Assembly (NCBI GenBank): GCA_000611775.1
Contig: KK106982.1
Span: forward strand, 3,701,404 to 3,765,403
Direction: 5' to 3'
From: Umbilicaria muhlenbergii
Taxonomy: Eukaryota > Ascomycota > Lecanoromycetes > Umbilicariales > Umbilicariaceae
DNA: 64,000 nt
A model generated the notes under the pieces. It was not told the origin of the DNA. It made no database searches and worked only from the letters and a program-made list of their open reading frames with translations. Position 1 is the first letter of the stretch. Each line of letters begins with the position of its first letter. Below, in pieces: positions 1-10,528 of this stretch. The position numbers were made by a program, and so were the translations under genes.

Positions 1-2189
1 TGATTATTCATGGAATGGATGCTGGCACTTCTCACTCTTATGACTACTCACAGAACTTGAATCAATCATGTTCTTCTGCTGTGTATCTTATTTTATTGAC
101 TTTGTTCATCTGTGTTTACTTAAATCTTCACTCTTTCTTGTTAATTTCATCTCTTTTAAACAACATCACATTCTTGCACAATGTTCACATGAAGATTGAG
201 TCTCATCTCCTTATCTTCCACTTCTATTATTCTCATGACTATGCACAGCAGAGATACTGAATACAGTTCTATAAATGCAGCCCGGACGAATACGAGGCGC
301 GTCTGTACATCGTGGTTCATTCTCTGAGGGAGGACTTCGGTATCTCGGAGAGGGCAGGGCCAAGGGCGGGAGTGCGACGTGCGATAACGATGCCTAAGCG
401 CTAGAACATGTGATAGCTGGCTGCCTCTCTTGCATGGCAAGCTCTTGGTCAGGGCATATGGCTGGTGGGGATTGTATTGAGACTGTTCGTTGCCTCTGAG
501 GTAACTACACTGGTGCTATTTCTGTACGCTAAATCAGGGTGTTGGGGCTGCAATGTTAAGGACTGTGTAGTCTCTAGGCGCTTCCTACATGCGCTCTGTA
601 TATGCGACTGCTACAGGGGCTTTGTGACTGCTCTTAAGGCATTTATAGGCGCTTCATTGACTTGAATAGAGCTATTGACGTCTCTGAGCCCTACTTTCTT
701 CTTTATTTCCATTCTAGGACATTTAGGATATTTAGATAGCAACGTATTGCTTGTTTGACCTCTATCTGTTGCCTATACTTGACAGGACGTACCATAGATT
801 TGGAGATCATAATTGATGATTGCAGTAACAATTTGGACTCAAAACGAGACTCATGATAGGAAAGGAGAAGCTTACGAAATTTCCAGCAAGGGTTGTTCTC
901 ACATGTGTGTGATGTATTGAGCGAACGAGGATTGGATGAGAATAGGGTTTGAAGGGGAATCCGCTTTGATAGTGACATGGTGAGATCACTATCAACGCAT
1001 GCGGAGTGGACTCACGTCGTACAGACGCTGAGCCTTATGTGCGCTCCTCTGGTCATTCGCTACCGTACTTTAGCGATGGTGGGTCGATGGAGTTCTGGCC
1101 GGGTGGTGGCTAAGGTGGAGGCTCAACTCCAGCTTAGAACCACCGATTGCCGATGATCGATCACTCGCTCCGCTTTCCCCCATATTATCCCCCACCGTAT
1201 CCCCCACCGGGACAACACATCATTGAAACGCTCCTGCCCGTCGGGACGGGGACAGCGAGCAACCACGTCCCGCCTATGGTCCTTGATCACTAGCCCTCCA
1301 GCGCTTAACAATTTGCCAAAAGATACGAGCACATAGTCCGAGCATCCTTGAGTGTGTCTGGAAAACCGGAGTGAGGCCTGGGGAGTCCCTGTCGCTGCGT
1401 CGCAATCGCTTCCGCTGTTTTTGTTCTGGGCTGCTTTACGCGGAGGATTATTGGAGATCAAAAAGGCTGCATATTTCGATCATGTGCCTTCCTCTCCATT
1501 GGAGAACTGCAGCCCCGGATGCTGGATGCTCGATCATCGTACCGTCTAGTGGAATGAACGCGTGCCATCGATCTTCCAAGGGAAGGTATGGTAATAAGCA
1601 CGCCAGCTGAGCCTCTTAAGTCAAATGGTTCGTAGGGTACCCGAGCTGTCAAAAAGAGCTTAGGTACGGAAGCACTATCATGGCGAACGCATGCTAAATT
1701 GGTGCAATGCCCGCTTTTGCGAAAGGAGCACTATGAGGATGCGATATTCGATCAATAGATTGTTGTAAGTGAGTAAGCTCGTTGCAGCGTTGATCTGGTA
1801 GCAGCTTTGAGGCAATCCCGGGGTGGGGGTAATGCACACGCTTGGAGGGGTAGGCTCTGAATGAATGCGCATACACCCCCTTCGCAATATGGGGGACGGA
1901 TGAGGCTCAAATCTGGCGGTTTCCATAAAGCCGTCCGCATAGTCTTGAAGGTTTCTGCAAGGCATGATTCGACTTGGTTGGAATATTCCTCGAAGCCGGC
2001 GTCCTCATCGTCACCTCTTCACCTCGTCAACAAGCTGTATCTGCTTGACCAATATAGTCGCTCAGACTCCACGTCGCCGACAACATTCGGTCCTAAGAGA
2101 ACATCGCCAGGAGTGAGTATTTTAGTGGCCACACAATTGCGGTCTCGTCACTGATAGTGAAAGTGGGTCCACGACAACAGGCGTACCAG
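1..2189. other. Gene-poor left edge
   Basis: No gene is recognised here. The first 280 bases are clearly more AT-rich than what follows, which could be the edge of a decayed repeat, but I see no terminal repeats or transposon protein in it. Around 1860-2150 an open frame runs close to the start of the next gene, and a good donor-like GTGAGT lies near 2112, so an upstream exon of the zinc-finger gene is possible but unproven. Confidence 0.4.
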
Positions 2190-2960
2190 ATGCAATTGTA
2201 TTTGGAGGATCGGCAGAACGACTCACGGATCCAAAGCAAGCAGGCTTCGCAATCACAGCTACCGCAGTCAGATCGCTACCAAAGCTCCAACTACGGGCAA
2301 CCGTGCAGCAGTATCGGAACTTCGCAACTGGTCTCAGTTAGTACTCGTACCGCAAGCACAAGTTACTCAGGGTCGCTTCCTGCTTTGTCTTCGACCGCGT
2401 CGAGTCGTTCATACGTCGAATCGGAGGAATCTTATGGCGGAGGTAGAACGACCTATGGCAGGTTACTCGAGGCGGATGATGATGGCGTTTTGCAAGTCCC
2501 GCCACCCCCTAGGACGGTATCGTTGGAGTGTCCGTTCAACTTCATCTCCTGCAACAGAGTTTTCTCGGACTTCCAAGAATGGTATCGGCATAGCCTGACA
2601 CACTTCGGACGCCATGGACCTCCGAGTCGCACCCAATGCTGCTTTTGTTACGCTTCCTTCGTTGGTCCGAATGGATCGGAGAGCTGGCGCCAAAGGATGG
2701 AACATATCGCAGACATTCATCATCGCGTCGGCAACCAATTGTCGCACGCTCGGCATGACTTCGAGCTAGTCAATTATCACAGCCTCATTAGCGATCCTGA
2801 GTATAATAGTTCAAGGGGTCCCCAAATGGCTCAAGGATATCAACCCCAATCTGGCTTACCTAATCGGTCTGGCTCGGCCAACATGCTCGACATGTCCAGC
2901 GCATACACCTACACTGCCAGTTCAGGGGCTCGCGACAGAGCCCGATTACTTAGACGCTGA
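2190..2960 (+). CDS. Hypothetical protein with C2H2-like zinc-finger region
   Basis: The ORF encodes 256 aa from the first in-frame ATG at 2190. The open frame extends a little upstream without an ATG, so an earlier exon is possible. The first half is Ser/Gln/Tyr-rich and looks disordered. The second half has a C2H2-like block (LECPFNFISCNRVF followed by HSLTH) and a second Cys-x2-Cys block ending in HIADIHH. Such paired, degenerate zinc fingers are common in uncharacterised proteins of filamentous ascomycetes, where they could bind nucleic acid. The C-terminal tail is again low-complexity. No neighbouring gene suggests a role. I infer a real gene from the zinc ligands and the length. The exact start and the function are uncertain. 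Confidence 0.55.
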   Translation: MQLYLEDRQNDSRIQSKQASQSQLPQSDRYQSSNYGQPCSSIGTSQLVSVSTRTASTSYSGSLPALSSTASSRSYVESEESYGGGRTTYGRLLEADDDGVLQVPPPPRTVSLECPFNFISCNRVFSDFQEWYRHSLTHFGRHGPPSRTQCCFCYASFVGPNGSESWRQRMEHIADIHHRVGNQLSHARHDFELVNYHSLISDPEYNSSRGPQMAQGYQPQSGLPNRSGSANMLDMSSAYTYTASSGARDRARLLRR

Positions 2961-2989
2961 AGTCTTTTGTGGTTCGACCGAGTGTATGT

Positions 2990-3073
2990 CCTAGATTCGT
3001 GGTCCTAGATTCGTGGTCCTAGACTCGTGGTCCTAGACTCGTGGTCCTAGATTCGTGGTCCTAGATTCGTGGT
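2990..3073. repeat. 14-bp minisatellite, six copies
   Basis: Six head-to-tail copies of CCTAGATTCGTGGT. Copies 3 and 4 carry C instead of T at position 8 of the unit. The array lies just 3' of the zinc-finger ORF. Confidence 0.95.
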
Positions 3074-4211
3074 CCAACCGTCCCCAGCCAAGGTTTTTCA
3101 GCCAAGTACTAGGATTGGTGTGATGCATATAACATGCTTTTGGTTAAGCCATTTCAAACTGTCGACGAGCGTGGTGTTATATCGGAATTGTCGTCTCTGA
3201 GGGATTTTTGCCATCACTGCTGGGCAGTGCTGGACCGGGCAGTGCTGGGCTAGCATTTGCCACTTGCCACCACACATCTTCCCTCTTGTAACCACCTTTG
3301 TCCTTCTCTTACTATCCATCGCTATCTGTCTAACACACTTCGCTCTCAACTTTCATTGTATTGTTTTGTGGGACGTAACAGAAGGCTCACAACCAATCAT
3401 GGATCGCCTTTCTTGTCATCGGTGTTTTTCATTGGTGTTCCCGCGATGGCTGGCGAAAACGGTCCAGTCCACGAAGTAACGAACGAGCGATAATTTCCGT
3501 TTTATTTCTTCGGAATTCATGATTTGGTTTTCCCACTCTTTCTTATGGACAGACCGGCTTTTCATATGGCTCATTACAAATGGCTTGCGTGACTGTGATC
3601 ATGCTATGCATGCCAAAGGAGGCCTCGCGTCCTGCCTTAGCTACGCCCCGCTTGTGAGAGAAGCATGCAGCGATCCCCCCGCCACCTTATCCCCAGGCAT
3701 CAATATCAGCGGTCATCAACACGAAAGAATCGAATCGTTTCTCTTACATATGTACTCCTAGCGCAACGCGAAGCCCAACTAGTGCTTACATCACATGACC
3801 CACTCTGAGTACAAAATCCCAAACAAACAGAGCCCCCAAGGACTGCTGATCTTCCAACTCTTCAATCATTATCAGAATGCTCTCAAAGAACGCACCTGTC
3901 TCCCCCACCTCCCTGTGTTACAACTAGCTTAGTCATACCAGCGCCATTGGGCCAGGTAACGAGCGACACGGAGCTTTACTCCGGTGCTCATCATGCTCAC
4001 TATGCTCACTATGAGTGGGTAGGGTGAGTAGAGTGAGTATGTAAAGTGCTTAGCATGCTCACTGTGTTCACTGTAGAGTGAGCACAGTGAGCAGAGAGTT
4101 TCAATTATGATATAATGAAAGACAATCCTTGAGTAGTTAAGGACTTCATGCTCAACTCAATACAATATGGGTTATATTTGCAAATACCACTTGCTCAAGG
4201 ACCCTCAAGTA
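3074..4211. other. Intergenic, no gene recognised
   Basis: Only short, unsupported ORFs are present. Around 3210-3250 there is a short direct repeat of GGGCAGTGCTGG. The right part (3990-4095) is filled with degenerate GCTCACTAT / GTGAGTAG words and ends in a hairpin, listed separately. Confidence 0.5.
4056..4093. repeat. 38-bp near-perfect hairpin
   Basis: The left arm TGCTCACTGTGTTCACT pairs with the right arm AGTGAGCACAGTGAGCA with a single mismatch across 17 bp, leaving a 4-nt loop. It sits about 120 bp outside the Tc1/mariner element and is preceded by related GCTCAC words. Confidence 0.8.
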
Positions 4212-4272
4212 AGAGAATGCACCATGAGTCCATGCATAGAGGGGAAAAACTCGCTTGATTTTTCTAAGTCCC
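4212..4272 (+). repeat. Left TIR of Tc1/mariner element
   Basis: Imperfect inverted copy of 5612-5672. Shared blocks include AGAGAATGCACCAT, CATGCATAGAGGGG and AACTCGCTTGA. Confidence 0.9.
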
Positions 4273-5496
4273 GCGGGCAGCGCACCGGCCACAACCATCA
4301 CCCTTACATACAAATTTCAGTACTTTGTAGGTAGACCTCGCCGGCGCTTGACCTCTGCGCATTTTTCAGACATATTCTCAATGTCCTTGAGAAAGTCTGT
4401 AGGATCCATTTCACCCCACAAGTCTTGCAGCACTTGCTTTAACTCAGCCAAAGTTCTTGGAAATGATTCCATATGAGTGATTCAGTTTTTCATCCACCGC
4501 CACACATTTTCTATGGGGTTTAGATCAGGCGATGAAGGCGGCCAATCCTCAAACCCTTTTATGTTCAGCCTCTTTCAAACCTCTTTGGCTTTTCCCATAT
4601 GAATCTTAGCTCTGTCTTTCATGAATATGATATCCTCCTCTTCAATAGCCTCTAACAGAGGACTGACGACTGCCTAAAAGCCTGTCAATAAGAGAATAAT
4701 GCTTAATTAATAAAGTACCTTACCTTCAACACCTGTGATGCATAATCCTATGAATTTATACCCTTCTTGCCATGTTCTCGCTGTAGAAAAACAAGCTTGA
4801 ACTTAAAACCTCATTCAATAGCACCTCAAACCATAAAAGAAGTTCACCCTGACCAGTAAACTGACTGTATGCAGTCTGGATGCCAAGCTTCGCCTAGAAA
4901 ACAGTTAACTGAATAGAACATCAAAAAAACAAAGCCTCTGATTAACCAACATGTCTAGTAACCCAGATTCTGCCTCTTTCTTCAGTCACAAAGCTGCATT
5001 CATCACTTTAGATCACACGTGCCTAGTTGTTTATTGTCCAGTACATATGTTGTATGGCTCAGTGTACACGTCGGCGTTGTTGCTCTTGGGTAATAAATGG
5101 ATGACGACAGGCAATGCAGCGACGATATCCTAAGCGTTTCAAAGCTCATTGAATGGTTTGACGTGAGACGTTAAGAGTAAGAGCTTTAGCTAGACGTTTA
5201 TAAGTCATTCTTCAGCCATGCCACCCCTGTCGACAAAGTCTGGCGATATATCGAGCCGTACGATCTGTCAATTTTCGTGGGCGGCCTGTACGATCAGTTT
5301 GATCACGTCGATTTCTCTCTGACTTGAGCATTCGTGAAATGGTGGATTGAGACATCTTTGTGTTATGATCTCGAATCATTTTCAGCCTGATTTGTGACTG
5401 AGAAAGGCCAGCAGCATCATAAACCCTGACCTTAACTCTTACAGGCGTGTGAAACTCTCCTCTTTCTCCTTTACGGGGTGGGGATGACAGCGTCAT
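4260..5496 (-). pseudogene. Tc1-family transposase pseudogene
   Basis: Read on the minus strand, 5496-5212 encodes a helix-turn-helix region with a GRPRKLTDRTARYIAR motif, the linker typical of Tc1 transposases. Homology then continues in a different frame (KRLAKALTLNVSRQTI at about 5205-5155), through an SDECSF catalytic-Asp block near 5010. It ends with PDLNPIENVWRWMK near 4550-4490, which is the second conserved block of the DDE domain. At least one frame change near 5210 and several in-frame stops interrupt it. A complete Tc1 transposase would be roughly 340-400 aa. No intact copy occurs elsewhere in the window. Confidence 0.85.
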
Positions 5497-5508
5497 GACG
5501 ACAGCAAT

Positions 5509-5564
5509 GTGGGGGCAGCGAGGTGGGGACAGTGAGGTGGGGGCAGCAAGGTGAGGGCAGCGAG
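5509..5564. repeat. 14-bp tandem repeat inside the transposon
   Basis: Four imperfect copies of GTGGGGGCAGCGAG between the right TIR and the transposase start. Confidence 0.9.
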
Positions 5565-5611
5565 GTGCAATATGCCTGGAATTACGCGGGTGGGATGCAT
5601 TTTACGCGTGT

Positions 5612-5672
5612 GGGACTTAAAAAAATTCAAGCGAGTTTGTCCCCTCTATGCATGACTTATGGTGCATTCTCT
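5612..5672 (-). repeat. Right TIR of Tc1/mariner element
   Basis: Reverse-complement partner of 4212-4272, followed by the TA target copy at 5673-5674. Confidence 0.9.
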
Positions 5673-6203
5673 TACCATTCCCCTTTGAATTCACCATTCC
5701 CTCGCAGCTGATTATCCCGCGCCGAGCCCCCCAACCCCCCAAATCTTCTCTCCCCTCCATTACCCACGGCAGCTGCTGCATCCAAGGCTTCCCCATCACA
5801 CAAGAGATATTCGTCTTCCGCAGTCTCTGGAAGTCTTTGCCCCCACCCTTAATCAATACCGACCTAGTGGGTAGTATGAGGTCGCTGCTTGGCGAGCATT
5901 GATCAGTGCCAACTGCGGACGGGAGATACATAGGATTCGAGCCCACCAAGGTGAAGCGCCAACAGCAGTTTCCACTCGGCATCACATCTTGCTGCGAATC
6001 CAGAAACATGTAAATGTAGTCTTATTGAATAATAGCCTGTATCTAATCTATTATCCGTGAGCAACAAATTTGACGCCATACCCATGCTAAGCCCGATGTC
6101 ATAGTTTTAGAAGCCACGCTTACTCCGTGCAAATGCTGTTGACCTCTCACGAAATAAAGCCCCCACCCAATGCAAAGACGCCTTGCGCTAGCAAGATTCT
6201 TCT
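5673..6203. other. Intergenic between transposon and calcipressin 3' end
   Basis: No gene is seen. The left part is pyrimidine-rich. The right part probably contains the 3' UTR of the calcipressin gene. Confidence 0.4.
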
Positions 6204-7077
6204 TTATGCATCCCCCATCAGCTCGACCGGCGGCCGTGCCGTATGTGTCAATATCCTAGCTCCCTCACTCCCGTCTTCCAATCCCCCAATCGGGCTGATA
6301 TCCCCCAGGCTCTCAGTCGTATCCTCCACCATCACCGCCGGTAAATGAGGGCTGTCCCCATGATCTTGCGGATGATATACCACCGTCGCACTCCCGCTGC
6401 GCGTCCTATTCGCCACCCTCGTGCCCTCGCGCTCCACCCCATCCCCCCGTCTCTCCACCGTCTCCTCAACCGGTGATACCGGGTCCAGCGGTCTCGCATG
6501 TAATTTCGCCAACGCCGACGCCAAATCCTCGGCATGGACTTCCTTATTCGGGGGCTCTTCGTTGCGCATTTCCCAGCCGTGGGGCGGGCTGGGCGGCGGG
6601 CTGATGAAGAAGAGTTTGGAGCTCTTGGGGGCGTGCAGGTGTTGGTCTTTGGGTTCGATGGGGGTGGGTTCGCCGAAGTAGATGCGCACGCGGTCGCCCA
6701 TGATGGGTTCGCCGTCGAGGAGTTGGCGGATGCGGATGGCGTCGGGGATGCTGTGGAAGGAGGCGATGATGCGGCGGAAGGATTTCAGAGGGGCCCAGGA
6801 GTGGAGCGGGGCGGATTGGTTGATGAGATCGCGGATGGTGAGGAGGTGGGTGGGGTGGAAGATGGAGGGGTCTTGGAGGTTCTGGGGTGTGGTTAGTGGT
6901 GATAGATAGGGAAAGCATAAGGGTTGAGCTTACTGTGATGAGGAGAGTGTTTGATGGTGGTGACGGATTGATCAAAGGGGGTACGGCGGAGAGGTCCAGA
7001 GACAGTGGCGTTCTGGTGCCGCGGGACTCTGGGCTTGAAGGCGATGAGTTTGGTGGGGAGTTTGTATGGGTCGCCAT
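6204..7077 (-). CDS. RCN1: Calcipressin (calcineurin regulator, RCAN/Rcn1 family)
   Basis: There are two exons, 7077-6934 and 6881-6204, joined across a 52-nt intron with GTAAGC donor. The product is 273 aa. Calcipressins bind and tune the Ca2+/calmodulin phosphatase calcineurin. The N-terminal half has the RRM-like fold region, ending in GDRVRIYFGEPTPI at about 110-122. The family signature FFISPPPSPPHGWE follows at about 139-152. That block is the conserved SP-repeat-like motif whose phosphorylation controls calcineurin binding in known members. The tail is acidic and Ser/Thr-rich, with candidate docking sites. The start ATG at 7077 is the first in frame and precedes a Pro/Ser-rich leader. 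The gene is divergent from RPB3, separated by 717 bp. The coding strand is C-rich near the start and G-rich near the end. Confidence 0.92.
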
Positions 7078-7794
7078 CGCGTCGGGACTTCTGATTAGTA
7101 TTATTATTATTGTCTCCTGGTGGATTTAGATACAAGTGCTGTGGTCAAGAAAGAGAAGTGCCTGGAGGGGCCATGACTTAAGAGCGCCTTCACAGCACTC
7201 GCATGACGACCGCCTCCGCCCACGGCATTCTAGAAAGGGCCGTGCCGAGCCAGGCGCAGCATCAAAACAAAGCACTCCGAGTTAAGTGGCTCATTTGCGC
7301 AGGGGGCTCCTTAGGCCGGCTCGATGACCACAACATTCTAACAAGAGATACCAAGCCAGAGTTCCCTACGAGCGGAGATTGTAGAGCCCAGATATCCCGG
7401 GGAATGCACTGCCGAATCGCCCCAAGGCCTCTTCTCACGATCAGAGAACAAGATAGAGCGGTGCAGGGGCTGTCCAGTTGTTGCGCAAAGAGACTGAGGA
7501 GACCCGGCGTGCCGAGCTAGCCGAGCCAGCCTTGCCAGTGACCCGATCCTGACCCTCAGCCCTGCGCCTGGAGCACGCTAAACTGTAAACTGATTCTTCG
7601 CGACCCTTTGTCAAAGCCATCCCTCGACTCCAAGAATCTCGGGGGCGAAGCGCATCTAGGCCCCGACATCCCAAGTCCCGCTCACAGCCCAGTGGGGAAC
7701 ATCAGCTGGAGATCAACGGCGGAAATACCGATGCGCGTCTCTTGAACAAAGCAAGGGAGCGCCAGGCCGCTTGATCGGCGCACTCGTCGCCATC
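7078..7794. promoter_or_regulatory. Divergent intergenic region, calcipressin / RPB3
   Basis: 717 bp between two divergently oriented start codons must hold both promoters. No ORF in it looks like a gene, and I did not recognise a specific operator. Confidence 0.45.
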
Positions 7795-8943
7795 ATGAAT
7801 TACGATGCCATGGCTATGGACACCGAGGACGTTGGTCCTCGGGTGACTGTCAGAGAGGTGATATACTGCCTTTCATGTGTCTCATCGCTCGTAGCTAAGG
7901 TCCTCGTTGTCAGGCCGCGACCGACCATGTCGACTTCACGCTTGCGAACGTTGACCTCGCCTTCGCCAACTCCCTCCGCCGCACCATCCTCGCCGAAGTC
8001 CCGACTATGGCCATCGACCTCGTCGAAGTCGAAGCCAACACCTCGGTCCTCGCCGACGAGTTCATCGCCCACCGTCTCGGTCTTATACCCTTAAATTCGA
8101 AACAAGTCGACGATGTCCTTTATACGCGTGACTGCGACTGTGACCAGTATTGTGAAAACTGCAGTGTCACACTCACTCTGCACGCGCGATGTACGGGCGA
8201 CGAGGTGATGAAGGTATATGCGCGGGACCTGGTGGTGGGAGAGCCGAGGCCGAACGAGTGGGTGGGAAACCCAGTGATTACGGATCCGGAAGGCTTGGGG
8301 AGCGTTATATGCAAGCTACGGAAGGGGCAAGAGCTGAGAATGAAGTGTATAGCGAAAAAGGGGATTGCGAAGGAGCACGCCAAATGGGCGCCCACGAGTG
8401 CAGTGGGGTTCGAATATGATCCGCATAATAAACTACGGCATCTGGACTACTGGTATGAGGAGGATCCAGTTAAGGAGTGGTATGTTCAGCAAGCGGGTTC
8501 TTCACAGTATGAAAAGCAGGGGCACAGGCTAACCTACTCTATGGTGCAGGCCAAAATCAAAGAACTCGACATGGGAAGAACCGCCTCAAGAAGGCGAGCC
8601 ATTCGACTATGACGCCGTTCCCTCAAGCTTTTACTTTGAGGTCGAGTCCGTCGGAAACCTCGAGCCGGATTCCATCATCCAGCAAGGCATCAAAGTGATG
8701 CAACAGAAACTTGCAGCAGTCATTCAGGAATTGACAGGCGATGAGGGAAGAAACGGGGTCAATGGAGATGGTATGGATGGGTATGTGCCGAGAAGCCCAG
8801 ACGGTATCAACGGCGCTGCGGACTATGCCATGGACCAGGGCTACACGACGCCTTATGTCAACGGGGGCGGGGCGAGTGCGTGGGGAGGTGGTGCTACGCC
8901 GTATGGCGCTACTCCGTATGGGCAGAACGGCTGGGCTGCGTAA
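7795..8943 (+). CDS. RPB3: RNA polymerase II subunit RPB3
   Basis: There are three exons: 7795-7857, 7914-8479 and 8550-8943. The product is 340 aa, close to the 318 aa of yeast Rpb3. RPB3 pairs with RPB11 to form the alpha-like platform of Pol II in the nucleus. The alpha-like motif [19 protein letters not shown] is present near residues 37-55. The zinc-binding loop [10 protein letters not shown] gives Cys95, 97, 101 and 104, matching the yeast spacing. The later block [20 protein letters not shown], typical of the family, appears only after removing the second intron, which confirms the splice sites. The C-terminus is a Gly/Pro/Tyr-rich tail ([15 protein letters not shown]) that looks disordered. 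The gene converges with the dicarboxylate carrier, 298 bp apart. Confidence 0.96.
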
Positions 8944-9241
8944 AAGTATTCATCCTATCGCAAGTCTCTGGGATGTAAAGCATTGTGTCGGCGTCAAGGT
9001 GCTGGTGGTGGAGAACATGTTTTGCGCATGAAGCCGTGTGCAGATAGGTCCACGATGTATTATTAGTTACTAGCGAGTTAGTCGAAACTCCTGACTGATG
9101 CCTGACTATCTATTACGGAGCCGCCAACGCCAAAGCTATGCTCCCACCATCTTGAACGCAACTATTATACACGATCAGTATACAGATCACGTAGATTCTC
9201 CCCTAAAGCGATGATGCCCAACGCGCATGGCAAGTCTCCGA

Positions 9242-10331
9242 TCACTCATCGAGCCGTTTCAGGTGCCGATAGATCTTCTTATGCTGTTCCAAAAACAAGA
9301 ACGTAGCAATCGTATGTGGCCCCAACCTTATAAAACTCGGCACCCACCCCCTAAACATCCACCTCACCCCCTCGGCCTTATAAATCCTCGCCAGCAAACT
9401 CACCACCCCCTCCGACTCCTTCGCGCTCATCACCCGCGTCTTGATCACATCCACCGGACTGCAGATCGTCGTGGCCACAAACCCGGCCAGGAAACTCGCC
9501 GTGAAATGCGTCGTCAAATCATCCTCCAACCGCGTCTTCTGCAACAACAGGCGCTTGAACCCGTCGTATGACGCTAGTTGCGAGGCTGTCATCAGCACAG
9601 CCCGCATGCTGTTTGGCCACACCCCCCGGAACAGGCTGCGCCACCCTTCTTCGCGCGTCATACGCACGATGCCGTCGAGGGCGTGTTTGTAGTTGCGCCG
9701 CTCGGAGGGGGGGAGCGCGGCGTCGTGTTGCATGCGGACGTTGAGGACGTCGGCGGGGTTGCCGGCGACGCCGCCGAGGAAGCCGGAGGTGGAGGCCATG
9801 GCGATGAGGGAGGGGAAGGAGGGGACCGACATGGAGGTTGTGAAGACGTCTTTGAGTTCTTCGTAGACGCCGAAGCGGGTGGTCGAGTAGGTTAGTTGGC
9901 GCAGGAGGGAGGCGGAGAGCTGGGAGGGCGATGGGAGGTTAGTTTTTGGTGATAAAGATGGGGGTTGAGAGTGTGGTGAGGGCTTACGCCGCTGTAGAGA
10001 CCGAAGAAGCCGTCGTTTTTGAGGATGTGGGTGAAAGTCCCCAGCATGCCTTTGGGGCCATCGGTGGCTCGTGTTTGTAGCCGTACCTGCTGCGGTGAGT
10101 TTGGGATTCGGGAACGTGAGGAAGTGGTGGGCACAAGATACCTTGACTTCGGACCGGTCAGCTCATATCCAACACAACTCTATCGCGATTTGTAAACTCA
10201 CTCAAATCCAACGGATGGGTCACCGTTGCCGCAAAGCAGGAAGCCGACCCCCCGAACCAGAAGGGATAGTGCACATGCTGGGCCTCTTGTTTACCGGGAA
10301 ACTTCCTCTTAATTGAACCAGAAGAGGACAT
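9242..10331 (-). CDS. DIC1: Mitochondrial dicarboxylate carrier
   Basis: The product is 303 aa of the mitochondrial carrier family, most like yeast Dic1, which exchanges malate or succinate for phosphate across the inner membrane. Exons read 10331-10202, a 5-nt microexon 10146-10142, 10086-9988 and 9919-9242. The three carrier signatures are PLDLIK at 40-45, PADVLN at 133-138 and PVDVIK at 233-238. The NPADVLNVRMQ and RRNYKHALDG blocks match the dicarboxylate subgroup. Without the microexon TCAAG the frame before KVRLQT cannot be joined; with it the flanking introns are both 55 nt. The gene shares a 197-bp divergent intergenic region with mitochondrial PheRS. The subgroup assignment rests on remembered yeast sequence, and oxaloacetate or related carriers are less likely. 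Confidence 0.9.
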
Positions 10332-10528
10332 AACTCGGCGACCATTCCGCGGACGGCGCCAGGTGAGTCAATTGATATTGGAGGAAGTGATGCTGTCTGT
10401 CCAATTGAGCCTATCTCTCTGTTCCTGACGATCAATCGGCCCGAGGAAGGGGAATTTGGGCCGAACTGTTTTTCCGGTCCGGCTTCGTTAGGGCCGCGGC
10501 TGCAAGCTTGAGCTTCGTCTGCAACAAC
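10332..10528. promoter_or_regulatory. Short divergent promoter, DIC1 / mitochondrial PheRS
   Basis: Only 197 bp separate the two start codons, and both products are mitochondrial. A shared bidirectional promoter is likely from the distance alone. No named binding site is claimed. Confidence 0.5.

Larger units (their letters stand above)
4212..5672 (-). mobile_element. Tc1/mariner DNA transposon, full length but inactive
   Basis: The element is 1,461 bp and bounded by a TA duplication at 4210-4211 and 5673-5674. Imperfect terminal inverted repeats of about 60 bp start AGAGAATGCACCAT at each end, with a few substitutions and small indels. On the minus strand lies a Tc1-family transposase: a helix-turn-helix N-terminal region, an SDECSF block and the DDE-domain block FEDWPPSSPDLNPIENVW. 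TIRs, TA target and protein together define the superfamily without doubt. The reading frame is broken by a frame change and several stops, so it cannot encode a whole transposase. Its interior is more AT-rich than the flanking genes, which would fit RIP-type decay, though I have not counted dinucleotides. Confidence 0.93.

Noticed and set aside
1-700. Possible end of an LTR element at the AT-rich left edge
   Set aside because: No terminal repeat pair, primer site or protein remnant is visible within the window.
5890-5960. tRNA-like B-box word (GGATTCGAGCCC)
   Set aside because: I could not fold acceptor, D and anticodon arms around it on either strand.
7858-7913. Open reading through RPB3 intron 1
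   Set aside because: Splicing at GTGATA...CAG gives the conserved alpha-like motif, while read-through does not.
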